This document shows positions 44,937 to 54,861 of a DNA stretch of 64,000 nt, in pieces. The position numbers were made by a program, and so were the translations under genes. Numbering within the stretch: the first letter of the stretch is position 1; each line of letters opens with the position of its first letter. A model generated the notes under the pieces. The model ran no database searches. It had not been told where the DNA came from and saw only the letters and a program-made list of their open reading frames with translations. Source of the stretch: Zelopaecilomyces penicillatus (lineage: Eukaryota; Ascomycota; Sordariomycetes; Hypocreales; Pseudodiploosporaceae). The stretch is taken from the NCBI GenBank assembly GCA_005765155.1, contig VCCP01000001.1, forward strand, positions 1,178,001 through 1,242,000. The letters are read 5' to 3'.

Positions 44937-45203
44937 GTTGATTGAGTATGCTTTTTCTTTGCCTATCTTTTTTTTGTGTCTAAAAAAAAAAGAATCCCCC
45001 CTCAAGTTGTTTTCCACTTCCGCGGGGCAACAGACATTATTATTCTTTACTTGGCTTACCTTTTCTAGAAAGCTTGAAGATTTAGACAAAACAAGGAGGC
45101 GGCAAGGTGAGAGATGGGGAAGAGAGGCGAGGGAGGATGGCGGGGGAAGGGGCCTGTACAGTTTAAATACTAATCGTTTTTGCTCGAGGGGGGGGGGGGG
45201 GGG

Positions 45204-45250
45204 TTGATCACGTCTCATTGTAGAGCCCTGACGACGTGGTAATGGGCGAG
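45204..45250 (-). promoter_or_regulatory. Duplicated promoter block A (upstream of cold-shock copy A)
   Basis: Follows a long G-run (about 45188-45203). Plus-strand wording TTGATCACGTCTCATTG, then CCTGACGACGTGGTAATG. It lies about 270 bp before the ATG at 44936 and matches block B (45934-45978), including the adjoining G-run and, further on, AGTTTGTGATAAT/AGTTTGTGATGAT. Confidence 0.6.
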
Positions 45251-45434
45251 CCCCCAAGATGATGTAGGAGTTTGTGATAATACCTGGCAAAGCAGCTTAC
45301 ACAAGCGTTCATATACAGCGAAAAGGAGGAGGATATTGGCTACTAAATCATTTCTACAAGTTCCTTTGAAAAGGTCCAGTTGACATTGGAGTTGTCACAA
45401 GAAAGACCACGTAATACTCGACCGCAGTTTTTAA

Positions 45435-45650
45435 CTATTCCTCAGGACGAACCCTATCCGCTTGCTCTCCCTTCTGTCCCTGTACCACCTCGAACGAAAC
45501 ACGCTGACCCTCCTTGAGCGCTCTGAAGCCTGACCCTTCAATGGACTTGAAGTGAACAAACAGATCAGGACCACTCTCATCCTGGGTTACAAATCCATAT
45601 CCCTTCTCATCATTGAACCACTTAACGACGCCCGTTTTCCGTTCCGACAT
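45435..45650 (-). CDS. Small cold-shock-domain protein, copy B
   Basis: 71-aa cold-shock domain protein, paralogue of the one at 44715-44936. RNP1 is KGYGFVT and RNP2 is LFVHF; the start MSERKTGVVKWFNDEKGYG differs in only two residues over that stretch. The C-terminus shares GQKGEQADRV with copy A, then ends RPEE instead of EVQAE. Copy A has one or two extra residues in the mid-loop (AIMGGSGF against SIEGSGF). Single coding exon. The start codon context (CGACATGTTGATTGA on the plus strand) is also shared with copy A. Functionally probably the same RNA-chaperone role; the two may differ in when they are expressed. Confidence 0.9.
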   Translation of the reverse strand: MSERKTGVVKWFNDEKGYGFVTQDESGPDLFVHFKSIEGSGFRALKEGQRVSFEVVQGQKGEQADRVRPEE

Positions 45651-45933
45651 GTTGATTGAATGTGTTTATGTTTCCTATCGTTATAAGAAAGTTAGTTTCC
45701 TTTCTTCCCCTCCCCTGAGGAATTAAAAAAAACATTATTTTTTGATTTTAACTCACTTTTTTAAACCACCTTGAAAGATCCAGACCAAAGACGACGAGTG
45801 GTGGGGGAGGAAGCGAGTTGGAATCCTTTTAGGGACGAGAGACGAGAGACGAGAGGGGGAACAAGCGGCCACAAATAGAGGGGAAGATTTGAGCCTTAAT
45901 AGGTATTGTTCGTTTTCGCTTTGGGGGGGGGTC

Positions 45934-45978
45934 TTGATCACGTATCATTGGAGCGTTCTGACGTGGCAATGTGCGGGG
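45934..45978 (-). promoter_or_regulatory. Duplicated promoter block B (upstream of cold-shock copy B)
   Basis: Preceded by a 9-G run; TTGATCACGTATCATTG, then GTTCTGACGTGGCAATG. About 285 bp before the ATG at 45650. The TGACGT core is the type of site bound by CREB/ATF-class bZIP proteins, which suggests stress control (inference). Confidence 0.6.
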
Positions 45979-46322
45979 TTCAGAACTCCAGGGAGTTTGT
46001 GATGATGCCACTGCGACAACACAGTACCTACAGTAATACTGGGTAATATGGATCTGCTTCCACGACCTACATCTTGTCGGCCTTGGTTGGACATGCATGC
46101 GCCGCATCGAAAGGGGAGGGGGGTTGATTGGTTCAGCAACAATCCCACGGCATAGGCATCAATTGAACAAGCATACCTACTAATTAATATGGCACTGGCA
46201 TAAAACTCCCTTGGTAGCCGAGTTAACAGTCTTGGAAGATCAAGTAAAAGACAACACAATGGTTGTCATCCTGCAACAGCTAGCTTTTCGGGATATAGTT
46301 CGTCTAATTAATTATATGCTTT

Positions 46323-46338
46323 ACCTACCTAGGTAGGT
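46323..46338. repeat. 16-bp perfect palindrome of the TACCTAGGTA class
   Basis: ACCTACCTAGGTAGGT equals its own reverse complement. Best example of a motif that recurs, more or less complete, in many intergenic places of this window. Confidence 0.9.
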
Positions 46339-46691
46339 TAGGTAGTTCGCCCCGCGTTAGCTTTGCGTGCACCCTGCTCACAGACACAACTAAGATATGT
46401 TAACCCGTCATGGTTGTACATGGGAATTATAAGTAAAGGTCTTTGAGATTTCCAGAAGGGGCTAGGGAATGGAAAATGCGAGACATAGCTAGAAAAGTAC
46501 TGCGAGGGAGAGGTTATTTTCCATATAGAGGAAACCCTCACCCAAATCCAGGCGGTGCCGGGTAAGCTTCAAAGAAGCCGCCGAGACAGCAATAGATCAT
46601 ATCTCGTGTGCTCCAATTCCTGATAACAAACCCTGAAAATTTGCTCCAGAATTGAATTACGCCATCATCATTCGATCTGCGTCCTGTGGAG

Positions 46692-46715
46692 GTTCTGACG
46701 TGGCAATCTGCGGGG
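46692..46715 (-). promoter_or_regulatory. Promoter-like fragment C, relic of a third unit
   Basis: Matches 23 of 24 bases of block B (45955-45978), including TGACGTGGCAAT, and lies 737 bp further on, the same step as between blocks A and B (730 bp). No cold-shock ORF remains at the expected place (about 46170-46385). Confidence 0.55.
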
Positions 46716-46968
46716 CAAGGTGGCATTTCAGCATCTCCTAGCAAAACCCATCATGCCGTTTGCTGACACATCTGAGATTTGCTAGTGCGTACTCAATCGA
46801 CTTAAAAAATGCAAATCTCTTGTTTTGTTTGGATCCAAGATACGGAGTAGTACCAAAGAGCTTGCCATGTGTATATGGAACCTTGGCTATTCTCAGATGG
46901 GGCATATTCAACGCTGATGGGTGTTATATTAATAATTATAGTCAACCGTCCGTAACCATTCATCTAAT

Positions 46969-48645
46969 CTAGTCTATCTTGCTGGACTGTCTCGCCCGTT
47001 CCAGCTCTGGTGTTTGCTGGATTTTCCTCGCTTTTGAGCCATTCGGCAATTCCTCCACTGATGTGTCAAGTCTCACATAAAACGTCTTCCCTCTCCAATT
47101 GACAGTCGTGCCAAGTAGGACTGCCCAGGTCCAAATTGGGAGCGCCATGACCTCTCTTCCAATCCATGCAGCCAGCCATTCAACAAACCAGCGTTTTGGT
47201 TTTCCACCCGGGTTCAAAGTTCCTCTAGCAAAAGCAGGTGTATCAGCATCAACCTCTATGGTCGCACCATTATGCAATAGCTGAAAGACTACCCAATCTA
47301 CAGACATCCAGGCGACAAGACATGCAAACCAAACCAAAAGCATGGATAACCAAGTGTGTGGGATGCTGAATGTCTCGTGAAAACACGGCAGCGTTGTGAC
47401 TCCAAATGCAAAATATGCCGAGCAAAGCAGGGATTCGATGCCAGGCTCTACCAGTGTAGCAGCTAGAACTGTAAACTTTCGAGCTCGTAGCCATCGGACA
47501 CGACGACCTGCATATGAAGCAATTGACATGCCTGCCATGGGCTGCAAGACCAAGTCTCCCCAAACAATACCGTGATTGGCAAAACTAGGTATCTTGGTTC
47601 GCCAGAGGAGATCACCAATGAGATGATCCTCACAGATGTTGTGTGAAAAGTAATCCACGCCGGATGGGCGAACGTCGTTTTTGGGTAAAGCGGGATTCCG
47701 TACGGGATCCGTTACCATGTCTAAATGCGATTTCCGAAACATGTTGCTCTTGCCCACAATGCAGGGAGCAATGCCGACGATGTTGATAGCGCCATAGAAT
47801 TTGACGTGCGTTGTAGCCATGAACATCTCATCAAGCCGCCCGCCTCCATTTGAAAGAACTTGAGTAGGAGTGCTGGTAATCGTGTCTGTTGCAACATCCG
47901 TGTCTGTTGAAGCTTCTGCAGTTGAGGCAAGTAGAGCCTGACTGTCTGTAGATATTGGGCGCCAATAGTCAACAATGTCAACCACGAGGGGTAGCTGATG
48001 AACAAATTTGTACGGCTGTGCGGATTTGTTTGCGGCGGCATAACCCATGAGCTTGTCCACCATGCGCCCCATGACGCCCTTGGCGACCCAGACATTGCAG
48101 TCAATCACCCATATCACGTCGCCTTTGGCCTCTCGATACGCCCTACTAATGTTGCGAATCTTCGGGTTGGGCCCCAGGTTATCAATACGCCCCTCGGAGC
48201 CATGCAGCGCTGGATCTTCTGTCTCAACCATAATGCGTGCGTCGTAGTCAGGGAAGTCGGCCACGAGCTTCTCAAGGACTGGATAGGCTGGATCATTCTT
48301 GTCCTCAATACACAGACGAATAGACATTTTGTCGCGAGGGTACTCCTGTCGAAAGGTCGAGGCGATGCAGTCGTAGAGGCGGGGTTCGAGACCTTTGACA
48401 GGCCGGATTATGGTGACGGCGGGGGCATCTTGGCCGAGCTTTGGGGATATAGCTGGCGGCGGAGGATGTGAAAAATACCTGAAGCTGTCGGACGGGTAGT
48501 GTTAGCTTTGGACGTTGAGCAAAAGACTGTTGTAGTAGAGTGGAAGGGCGGCGTACATGGAGCCTATACCAATGGCCTGGACAACCACCACAAAACAGGC
48601 CCAGACCAGACACACAGTGGCCACTGTCTCGATGAAAGCTGTCAT
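46969..48645 (-). CDS. GCS1: Ceramide glucosyltransferase (glucosylceramide synthase)
   Basis: Transfers glucose from UDP-glucose to ceramide in Golgi/ER membranes, giving fungal glucosylceramide. Exons 48645-48557 and 48478-46969 give 532 aa. Exon 1 encodes the N-terminal membrane anchor (VCLVWACFVVVVQAIGIG). Exon 2 holds the GT21 core: VTIIRPVKGLEPRLYDCIASTF, the nucleotide-sugar Asp region VIDCNVWV, the GKSNMFRKSHLD loop, ICEDHLIGDLLWR, and the product-release motif [R/Q]XXRW as RRVRW. C-terminal hydrophobic segments follow. The 78-bp intron is a multiple of three but contains an in-frame TAA, which is also part of its CTAAC branch site; unspliced RNA would be truncated after about 47 codons. 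A Ser/Thr-rich insert (about 200-230) is variable in the family. Confidence 0.92.
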
Positions 48646-50498
48646 TTCCACTCGTGGTCTTCAGACACCATGTCTCTCCGCCTCGTCAGATGGGGTGGTT
48701 TGGACACAAACAAGCCCAGTCATAGCCGTTGGGGGGTGGGAATGAAGGGTGTGAAGGTGGAAAGAAGCAGCCGCTCCGTCGATGAAATATCCCTTCCTGC
48801 ACGGCGGCCTGCACTCCGTACTCGGGTCAGGAACCAACTAGTCTAAAGTGGCATCGGCCGGTAATACACCGTAGCGTGACCGGCGATGGATGGAGGATGG
48901 ATTGTGAGGAGCGGGTGGTGCTTAGACTTGGGCGCTTAACTGGGCAGCGGCCGAGTCTGACAGGCCGCAGCCGTGAGGGAGGTAAGGCGGCGGAGATATG
49001 TCTTCGGTCCTTTTCTTCCTCTTTCCATTTCTATGATTATTTGTGGCAGCAACTGGCCCTTATCCTTTGACAACTACCGGTAATATATGGGCCAGGCAAA
49101 GAACGAAGCCATTCGGCCCATCAGCAGCCTCTCTAACCGTGACCGATTGGGTTAAACTACCCAACTCGGGTTGATGCAGGGCCAGTGCTCGTGCAGGCAA
49201 TTAGATTTTGTGGGCAGCACGGCCCGAGAGACGAAGCCCAAGCTAACCCTCCATCACGGTACGAGGCTTGACCGTTGGGCAAGTATTATAAAGCTTTTAG
49301 ACATTGCAACAGATACGGAAAAACTCGCGCGACAGTCAAGAAAACAGTCCTGAATCGAACCATGAGTATTTGAGGGGTTGTTTGCAAATCACAAGGAGAC
49401 GTCCCTCTGGTTCATGCAATGCGACTTTGGTTACGAGGAATGCATCGTGCCTTCAATAACGGATCGATTATCCAGCAGAGAGCCAACGACAAGTTTGACA
49501 TCCTGGTGCATCTGTGATTGAAGCTGCCACTCCAGCCACAGATAGCTACATTTACTCGGAGCTATATGCATGTCTCCAGATGAATACTGAGTATCAGCTT
49601 ATTAATTGATTCGTTGTGTAGAAGCTTGGCCGCTGTATAAATAAGAGGCGTGATGGTTGCTGCCCCGTTGGAAGGTATTAAAACGCCTTGCTGTAAATTA
49701 GCAGGCCCGGTGGTTGATAGTGCTGCAATCCCCCCATGGACTGCTGAATTTCCGGGCTCTGCCCTACATTTGCAAGGATCTGTCGCCTTCAACCACTGAA
49801 ACCGACTTCTTGACGCCTTGCGCACCAGGCACTAATCCACGCTAAACATGTGGGTACTTGGCGGCTTGACCTTCTGACCAAGCTCTGACCCGAGGAGCTC
49901 CAAGAAATTTTCTCTCTTCTTCCATCATTCTTCACCCATTCAAATTCATCTTCAAACAACAGCAGCAGCAGCATCCTCCTCCATCGTGCTTTATTCTAGC
50001 CGACGGGAGATTGCCACGTACTGGCCTTTTATTTACATGGGACGTTTCTAATCTGTCCTTGCCAGGAGCGCTGCTGCCCCGGGCTATGTTTTAAAACAGT
50101 AGGTGATTCCATCTCCTTTTTCTCAAGTTTCACGACTCCTTCACATCTTCCATTTACGTCCCCGCACCGCGAGAATCTGTCGGCTCTTGCAAGGAAAGGT
50201 GATGCATCTTGATCCAGCATCACTTGCCGGTTCAATTGCCACTTTTAGCGGCCACGCCTTTTCCTTCAACAGCTGGCGGAAACCCGGGCGAGAATCTCCC
50301 GCACTGCTATGATGACAACCTATTCAGCGCTTAGAGGAACCATTCACTTGGCCTCGATGACGGCCCTTTGATTATAGACTACAACGGTATCTGATGCAGC
50401 TTTCTACTTGCCATTTTTACTTCAACACAATGCATGCCTTATCCTTGGAGCCATACTTACAAAAAAACCGCTCTAGGTCAAAATGATGCCCGCTCGAA
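48646..50498. promoter_or_regulatory. Divergent region between GCS1 and SEN2
   Basis: 1.85 kb between divergent starts. Short open frames only. Contains CAG-type repeats (CAGCAGCAGCAGCATCC at about 49961-49975) and pyrimidine tracts towards SEN2. No gene supported. Confidence 0.5.
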
Positions 50499-50506
50499 AT
50501 GGCTGA
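50483..50506 (+). promoter_or_regulatory. Short uORF overlapping the SEN2 start codon
   Basis: ATGATGCCCGCTCGAAATGG then CTGA: a seven-codon frame, out of phase with SEN2, whose own ATG (50499) lies inside it. If the leader includes it, scanning ribosomes would have to bypass it or reinitiate. Confidence 0.6.
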
Positions 50507-52184
50507 TATCCATCCCCCCACTCCGCCGCCTGCTCCGGCAGAGACTGGGCCTGATCCGCCAGCCACCGGTACAGAGCCGTACAAACGCGGACCCTCTATT
50601 CATCAGATCTACGCGCTCCCTGCTCCAATCCGAACATTCCCCCTTCCCGCGTTCTACCCCAATAATCCTATCTCCTTGTTCTACCTTGCGTATGCTTGGG
50701 TAATCCAAACTTACTCACCGCCGCCTTCTGAGCCAACTATCATCCATCGTGGTGTTTGGTCAGAGGCAACGACGTCAGTGCATGTTAAGGATGAAGCTTC
50801 AATGAGAGCGCTGTGGGAGCAGGGCTTTTATGGCAAAGGCAACTTGAGCCGTAGTGAACCTAATTGGTTGAAGAGAGAAGAAGTGCGCAAAGGACTGAAA
50901 GTTGTCCACGTCAGTGAAGTACTGACCGTTCAGAGAAGAGCGGAACGAGCACAAGCCAAGTGGGAGCGGGCCAGACTTGAGCAAGAGGCTATCCTCAAAA
51001 TAAAATTGCAAGAGGCTCAAGAAGCTGCAGCTCACGCTGTTGGCAAACTCAAGGAGACGCCGATGCCAATATGGACTCCGTCTGGACCTGCACCGGTTGG
51101 GCCACAAGAGATTTTGGCATTGCCAAACTCGGGTGTTGATGTGCTTTCAACATCCGAAGATGCTGACACGAGCAACGCCACGACACCAACTGGACAGGGC
51201 CTGTTCTCCAGTTTCTTCTTCGTAGAGTCCGCTGGAGGCCAGTCTCCGCAAGCAAAAGCGCGTGGTCATAGGCGGAACACCTCCTCAACTAGTGGTCTTT
51301 CCAACGTAAACCTGGTCTCCAATGGTGACGTGAAAGTCACACCCCAGTCAGCTTCGTCACCAATGTCATCGAGTGATGGTGTTGACGTGAGGACGCATGG
51401 ACGCAGGAAGAGCGTACGATTCTCTACGAACGTCGAGTCCACCACCTTTGAGTTGTGTGATCCTCCGAGTCCTAGCCGTTCTACATCAAGCAAAACTACC
51501 CGTTCGCCCTCCAATGTCAATGGTAACTCGGAGACCCGAGCCGAGCTGAATTCTCAGTCTCCAAACCAAAAGAATACCACCCCACCCGCCACAATACAGC
51601 CCATTGTGAACAAAGAGCATCTTCAATTGATGCCGGAAGAAGCACTCTTTTTGGTCTTTGGGTTTGGGGTTCTCGAAATCACTGATCCCGCATCAGGGAA
51701 AACAATGTCGACAATGGAACTGTTGACATTATTTCGACAGTTTTCTTACTTTCCTCCACGCAATGGACCGGATGATGATCTTGGGCCGGATGATTTGTTT
51801 TTGGTCAATTACGCCGTGTATCATCACTTTAGATCATTAGGCTGGGTACCCAGAGCAGGCATCAAATTCGGAGTGGACTGGTTGCTGTATGCAAGGGGTC
51901 CTGTATTCGATCACGCTGAGTTTGGACTGATGGTCATTCCTTCTTACTCGGACCCATGGTGGAAGGCTGCTGGAAAGGAAGCCCCTAAGAAAACATGGCA
52001 ATGGATGCACAGCGTCGTGCGCGTTTTGTCCCATGTCACCAAGAGCCTGGTGCTTGTGTATGTGGAAATACCACCTCCTCCAAAATTTGAGGAAGCACTG
52101 GAAGTTGGAGTTACAGAAGCGATGAAGCTGTACAAAGTCAGGGAGGTGATGGTAAAGCGTTGGTCAAGCAACCGGAATCGATGA
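50499..52184 (+). CDS. SEN2: tRNA-splicing endonuclease subunit Sen2
   Basis: Catalytic subunit that cuts the 5' splice site of intron-containing pre-tRNAs, in complex with Sen34, Sen15 and Sen54 (family knowledge). Single exon, 561 aa. N-terminal domain about 30-180 (IHQIYALPAPIRTFPLPAF, SEATTSVHVKDEASMRALWEQGFYGKGNLSRS split by its two conserved ends, VWSEATTSV and LWEQGFYGKG) followed by a charged coiled coil. A Ser/Thr-rich spacer (about 215-370) is poorly conserved. The nuclease domain at the C-terminus has NYAVYHHFRSLGWVPRAG and GVDWLLYARGPVFDHAEF. The catalytic triad is Tyr464, His472 and Lys515 (in VTKSLVLVYVE). The start is the first Met in frame. The neighbouring array of tRNA-like units 32 kb away is probably coincidental. 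Confidence 0.95.
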   Translation: MADIHPPTPPPAPAETGPDPPATGTEPYKRGPSIHQIYALPAPIRTFPLPAFYPNNPISLFYLAYAWVIQTYSPPPSEPTIIHRGVWSEATTSVHVKDEASMRALWEQGFYGKGNLSRSEPNWLKREEVRKGLKVVHVSEVLTVQRRAERAQAKWERARLEQEAILKIKLQEAQEAAAHAVGKLKETPMPIWTPSGPAPVGPQEILALPNSGVDVLSTSEDADTSNATTPTGQGLFSSFFFVESAGGQSPQAKARGHRRNTSSTSGLSNVNLVSNGDVKVTPQSASSPMSSSDGVDVRTHGRRKSVRFSTNVESTTFELCDPPSPSRSTSSKTTRSPSNVNGNSETRAELNSQSPNQKNTTPPATIQPIVNKEHLQLMPEEALFLVFGFGVLEITDPASGKTMSTMELLTLFRQFSYFPPRNGPDDDLGPDDLFLVNYAVYHHFRSLGWVPRAGIKFGVDWLLYARGPVFDHAEFGLMVIPSYSDPWWKAAGKEAPKKTWQWMHSVVRVLSHVTKSLVLVYVEIPPPPKFEEALEVGVTEAMKLYKVREVMVKRWSSNRNR

Positions 52185-52865
52185 AGCAAGGTAGCTCTGT
52201 GATTCTTTCTGTATTCGTATATGCAATGTCTGGCTATGATGTTATGTGATATGAGTTGTGCGGCCAATGGAGTTTTGAGCAAGCACCTAATTATTCTAGC
52301 TTGGGTGTATTTGACGATGGTGCTGGCATTCATCGTCCTATTCAATTACCAGCAATATTAAGTCTTCTCCGTATGCAAATGAATTACTCACATCATGATT
52401 TTACATGTGTTGTACATGTCCATGGCCTCAATTTAATGGGGGGGGGGGAGTTAAACGAGTTGTGAACCAGCCTGTGCCGGACGAGCGGAGACATTTGTCT
52501 TTCATCTGATCGTACTTTTGACATGGATAATGTGAGCCCTATGAAGGACTTTGTCCTCCTGAAGCCTACATACCAATGACAATGGACCAGAAGAAGTCTG
52601 ACAGGAGCTTGGGCCTATCCAACTGTGTGTGGTCTTGGTGCCTCGGCTGTCGGCTGGCGCAATCGACAACACAACCCACACACACATGAATCCGAGCGAG
52701 CTCCGATCTGAATATAGGAAAGAATGTCGCTCGTCTTTGCCGGCTCCGTTTGTCCGCCACGCTCGTCCCTCCAACTACAGGCGGAGCAAGTCTCCCTTTT
52801 TCACCCCCGCTGTTCAGATCAGTTAATAGACCGTTCCTACATAACGAGGAGACTGTACACCAACA
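52185..52865. other. Intergenic, SEN2 to dioxygenase
   Basis: 681 bp between two plus-strand genes. Contains a 10-G run (about 52439-52448). Nothing else identified. Confidence 0.5.
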
Positions 52866-54476
52866 ATGCTGTCGCCGGCTCGAATCGTAGCCCGTAGCTG
52901 CGTCGGTCCATGCGCATCAAGTCGCACAACGGCCACACGAGCAGCAGCGTTGACGACCTGTTTCGTGCCCCGTCGAGGGATCCATCGGGACGAGCAGCAG
53001 CAGCAGCATCATCGCCATGAAAAGCGAGCTAATAAGCATCATGCGACGAGGGCAAAGACTGGAAACGCTGCGTCGCAACAGCAGCAGCAGCAGTCCTCAG
53101 CCTCGCGCTTCTGGCCCAAGTACGATATTCCTGAGGACGCGAAACGAATTGTCTACGAGCCTAGGGATTCACATGGCGGGCCTATTACGGTTGCTTGGAC
53201 CGACAATTTTCTTTTTGTTGAAGACGCAGCCACTGAAAATGGTCGGCGGACGCTGAAGCCAGCGACTTTGCGAGATAGCTGTGCCTGTCCCATGTGCAAG
53301 GATTCCAGCTCCGGGCAGAAGAGCTTCGTGTCGACAGAGATACCCGTTGACATTGGCATCTCTGACGTCACTGCGAGCGAGGAAGGTTTGAGCATCAAGT
53401 TTTCCCGTGAGATTGAGCGGTTTGCTAGGGACGGGCATAGGATGTTGCTCCCGTGGGCGTCGGTAGAGATGGCTCTCAGGCGCAAAGGTATGGAGGATAT
53501 GCAATTGCCGCGGAAACGCTCGATTCAGCGCCGAACGGGTGTGCAGTACTGGGATCGTGGTGTGCTCGAGAAGGAGGTGCGCAAGATAGATTACGAGGAC
53601 TACATGCAAGGTGGCGAAGCGTTTTGGGATGTTGTCATTGATCTTTGTCGGCTGGGTATTGTCTATCTCAAGAATGTGCCCAAGGATGAGGAATCGATTG
53701 TGCGCATCACGACGCGCATGGCCAATATCCGCGAGACGTTTTATGGCCGCACGTTCGACGTCCGCGCCAAGCCCAACGCTGAGAATGTCGCCTACACCAG
53801 TGGCTATCTTGGCTTGCACCAGGATCTCCTCTACCTCGAGCCACCGCCGCAGATCCAAGTGCTGCACTGCATGGAAAACTCTTGCCAGGGCGGCGAATCG
53901 CTCTTCAGTGACGGCGAGCGCGTCGGCCGCCTTCTCTGGCCGTACATGGACCGGTACAAGATGGCACCCCTCGCCGACCACTTCATTCCTTACCAGTACG
54001 ACCGCAACGGCTATCACTACTTCAGCTCCCGCTACGTGATCGACCAGAACGAGGGCGGGTTCGCAGGTGTGTACTGGAGCCCACCGTTCCAAGGCCGCTA
54101 CATCAGCGCGGCAAAGGACCTCCGTCGCTGGATCGAGCCGGCGCGCATCTTTGAGGGTCTCATCAACGCCGAGGACGCTATGCACCAGCGCAAGATGGAG
54201 CCGGGCGAGTGCGTCTTGTTTGATAATCTGCGCGTCATGCATGGGCGTACTGCGTTTGACGCTTCGGGCGGAGGTAGTCGCTGGTTACGGGGCGCGTACA
54301 TCGCTGCGGAAGACTTTTTAAGTCGTGCGGCGCATATTCCAAAGGGTCAGGCGGAGGCGTATCGTGGCTCTGTGCCGTGGACGCCAGAGTTGGCGCAGAG
54401 ACAGTTACGGGATTCGGAGTGGCATGGTGTGGTGAGGGGTGAGATTCTGAAGATTGATCCCAAGTTGCCGGAATGA
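52866..54476 (+). CDS. 2-oxoglutarate/Fe(II) dioxygenase, gamma-butyrobetaine/trimethyllysine hydroxylase family
   Basis: Likely carnitine-biosynthesis hydroxylase acting in mitochondria. Single exon, 536 aa. The N-terminus is Arg/Ser-rich like a presequence, then Gln/His-rich (EQQQQHHRHEKRANKHH and a second Q run), an unusual low-complexity linker. An N-terminal DUF971-type zinc module follows (RDSCACPMC, Cys139/141/144). The TauD-like catalytic domain has the iron ligands His318 and Asp320 (GLHQDLLYLEPPPQ) and His459 (RVMHGRTAF), with an Arg-containing C-terminal strand (SRWLRGAYI) for 2-oxoglutarate. Which of the two hydroxylases of the carnitine pathway it is cannot be decided by eye; the sequence DNLRVMHGR is shared. 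No carnitine gene neighbours are present. Confidence 0.88.
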   Translation: MLSPARIVARSCVGPCASSRTTATRAAALTTCFVPRRGIHRDEQQQQHHRHEKRANKHHATRAKTGNAASQQQQQQSSASRFWPKYDIPEDAKRIVYEPRDSHGGPITVAWTDNFLFVEDAATENGRRTLKPATLRDSCACPMCKDSSSGQKSFVSTEIPVDIGISDVTASEEGLSIKFSREIERFARDGHRMLLPWASVEMALRRKGMEDMQLPRKRSIQRRTGVQYWDRGVLEKEVRKIDYEDYMQGGEAFWDVVIDLCRLGIVYLKNVPKDEESIVRITTRMANIRETFYGRTFDVRAKPNAENVAYTSGYLGLHQDLLYLEPPPQIQVLHCMENSCQGGESLFSDGERVGRLLWPYMDRYKMAPLADHFIPYQYDRNGYHYFSSRYVIDQNEGGFAGVYWSPPFQGRYISAAKDLRRWIEPARIFEGLINAEDAMHQRKMEPGECVLFDNLRVMHGRTAFDASGGGSRWLRGAYIAAEDFLSRAAHIPKGQAEAYRGSVPWTPELAQRQLRDSEWHGVVRGEILKIDPKLPE

Positions 54477-54861
54477 AGTGGGCAGTCAGTTGTAGTATTA
54501 CAACGGGGAACATCTAGAACAACGGGGAAGGTCGAGAACAATGGTGAACATCTAGAGTTGAGCTGGCCTTGGTCTGTTAGAAAAAAATGGGAGAGGGGCA
54601 TAGATGTGTTATAGAGCAATCATTTTAGAAGGATACTGCCTCATGTCTTTTTGCTGTAAATAAGTTACGCACATGGTTTTAAAAGAATTCCCAATTACAA
54701 TTTGAAGCAAGAACTTTCATTACCATCATCAGTCCCATCTTGCGGGATTCTCATCCATGCCAGCAACATCTTTAAGCTATAATGACACGATTATGCAAAG
54801 CCAATAAACAACCCCAGACTCGATCTGTCTGCCCCTTATCACATCCAGAAAGTCAGTCCAT
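54477..54861. other. Convergent 3' region
   Basis: 385 bp between the dioxygenase and SGT1. Short direct repeat of CAACGGGGAA/CATCTAGA words at about 54500-54555. 3' UTRs expected. Confidence 0.5.

Larger units (their letters stand above)
45651..46968. other. Upstream region of cold-shock copy B and downstream region of the glucosyltransferase
   Basis: 1.3 kb. Contains promoter block B (45934-45978), a related fragment C (46692-46715) and a 16-bp perfect palindrome ACCTACCTAGGTAGGT (46323-46338). No gene recognised. Confidence 0.5.

Noticed and set aside
53169..54242. 357-codon antisense open frame
   Set aside because: Lies wholly opposite the well-supported dioxygenase; a mirror of its codon bias.
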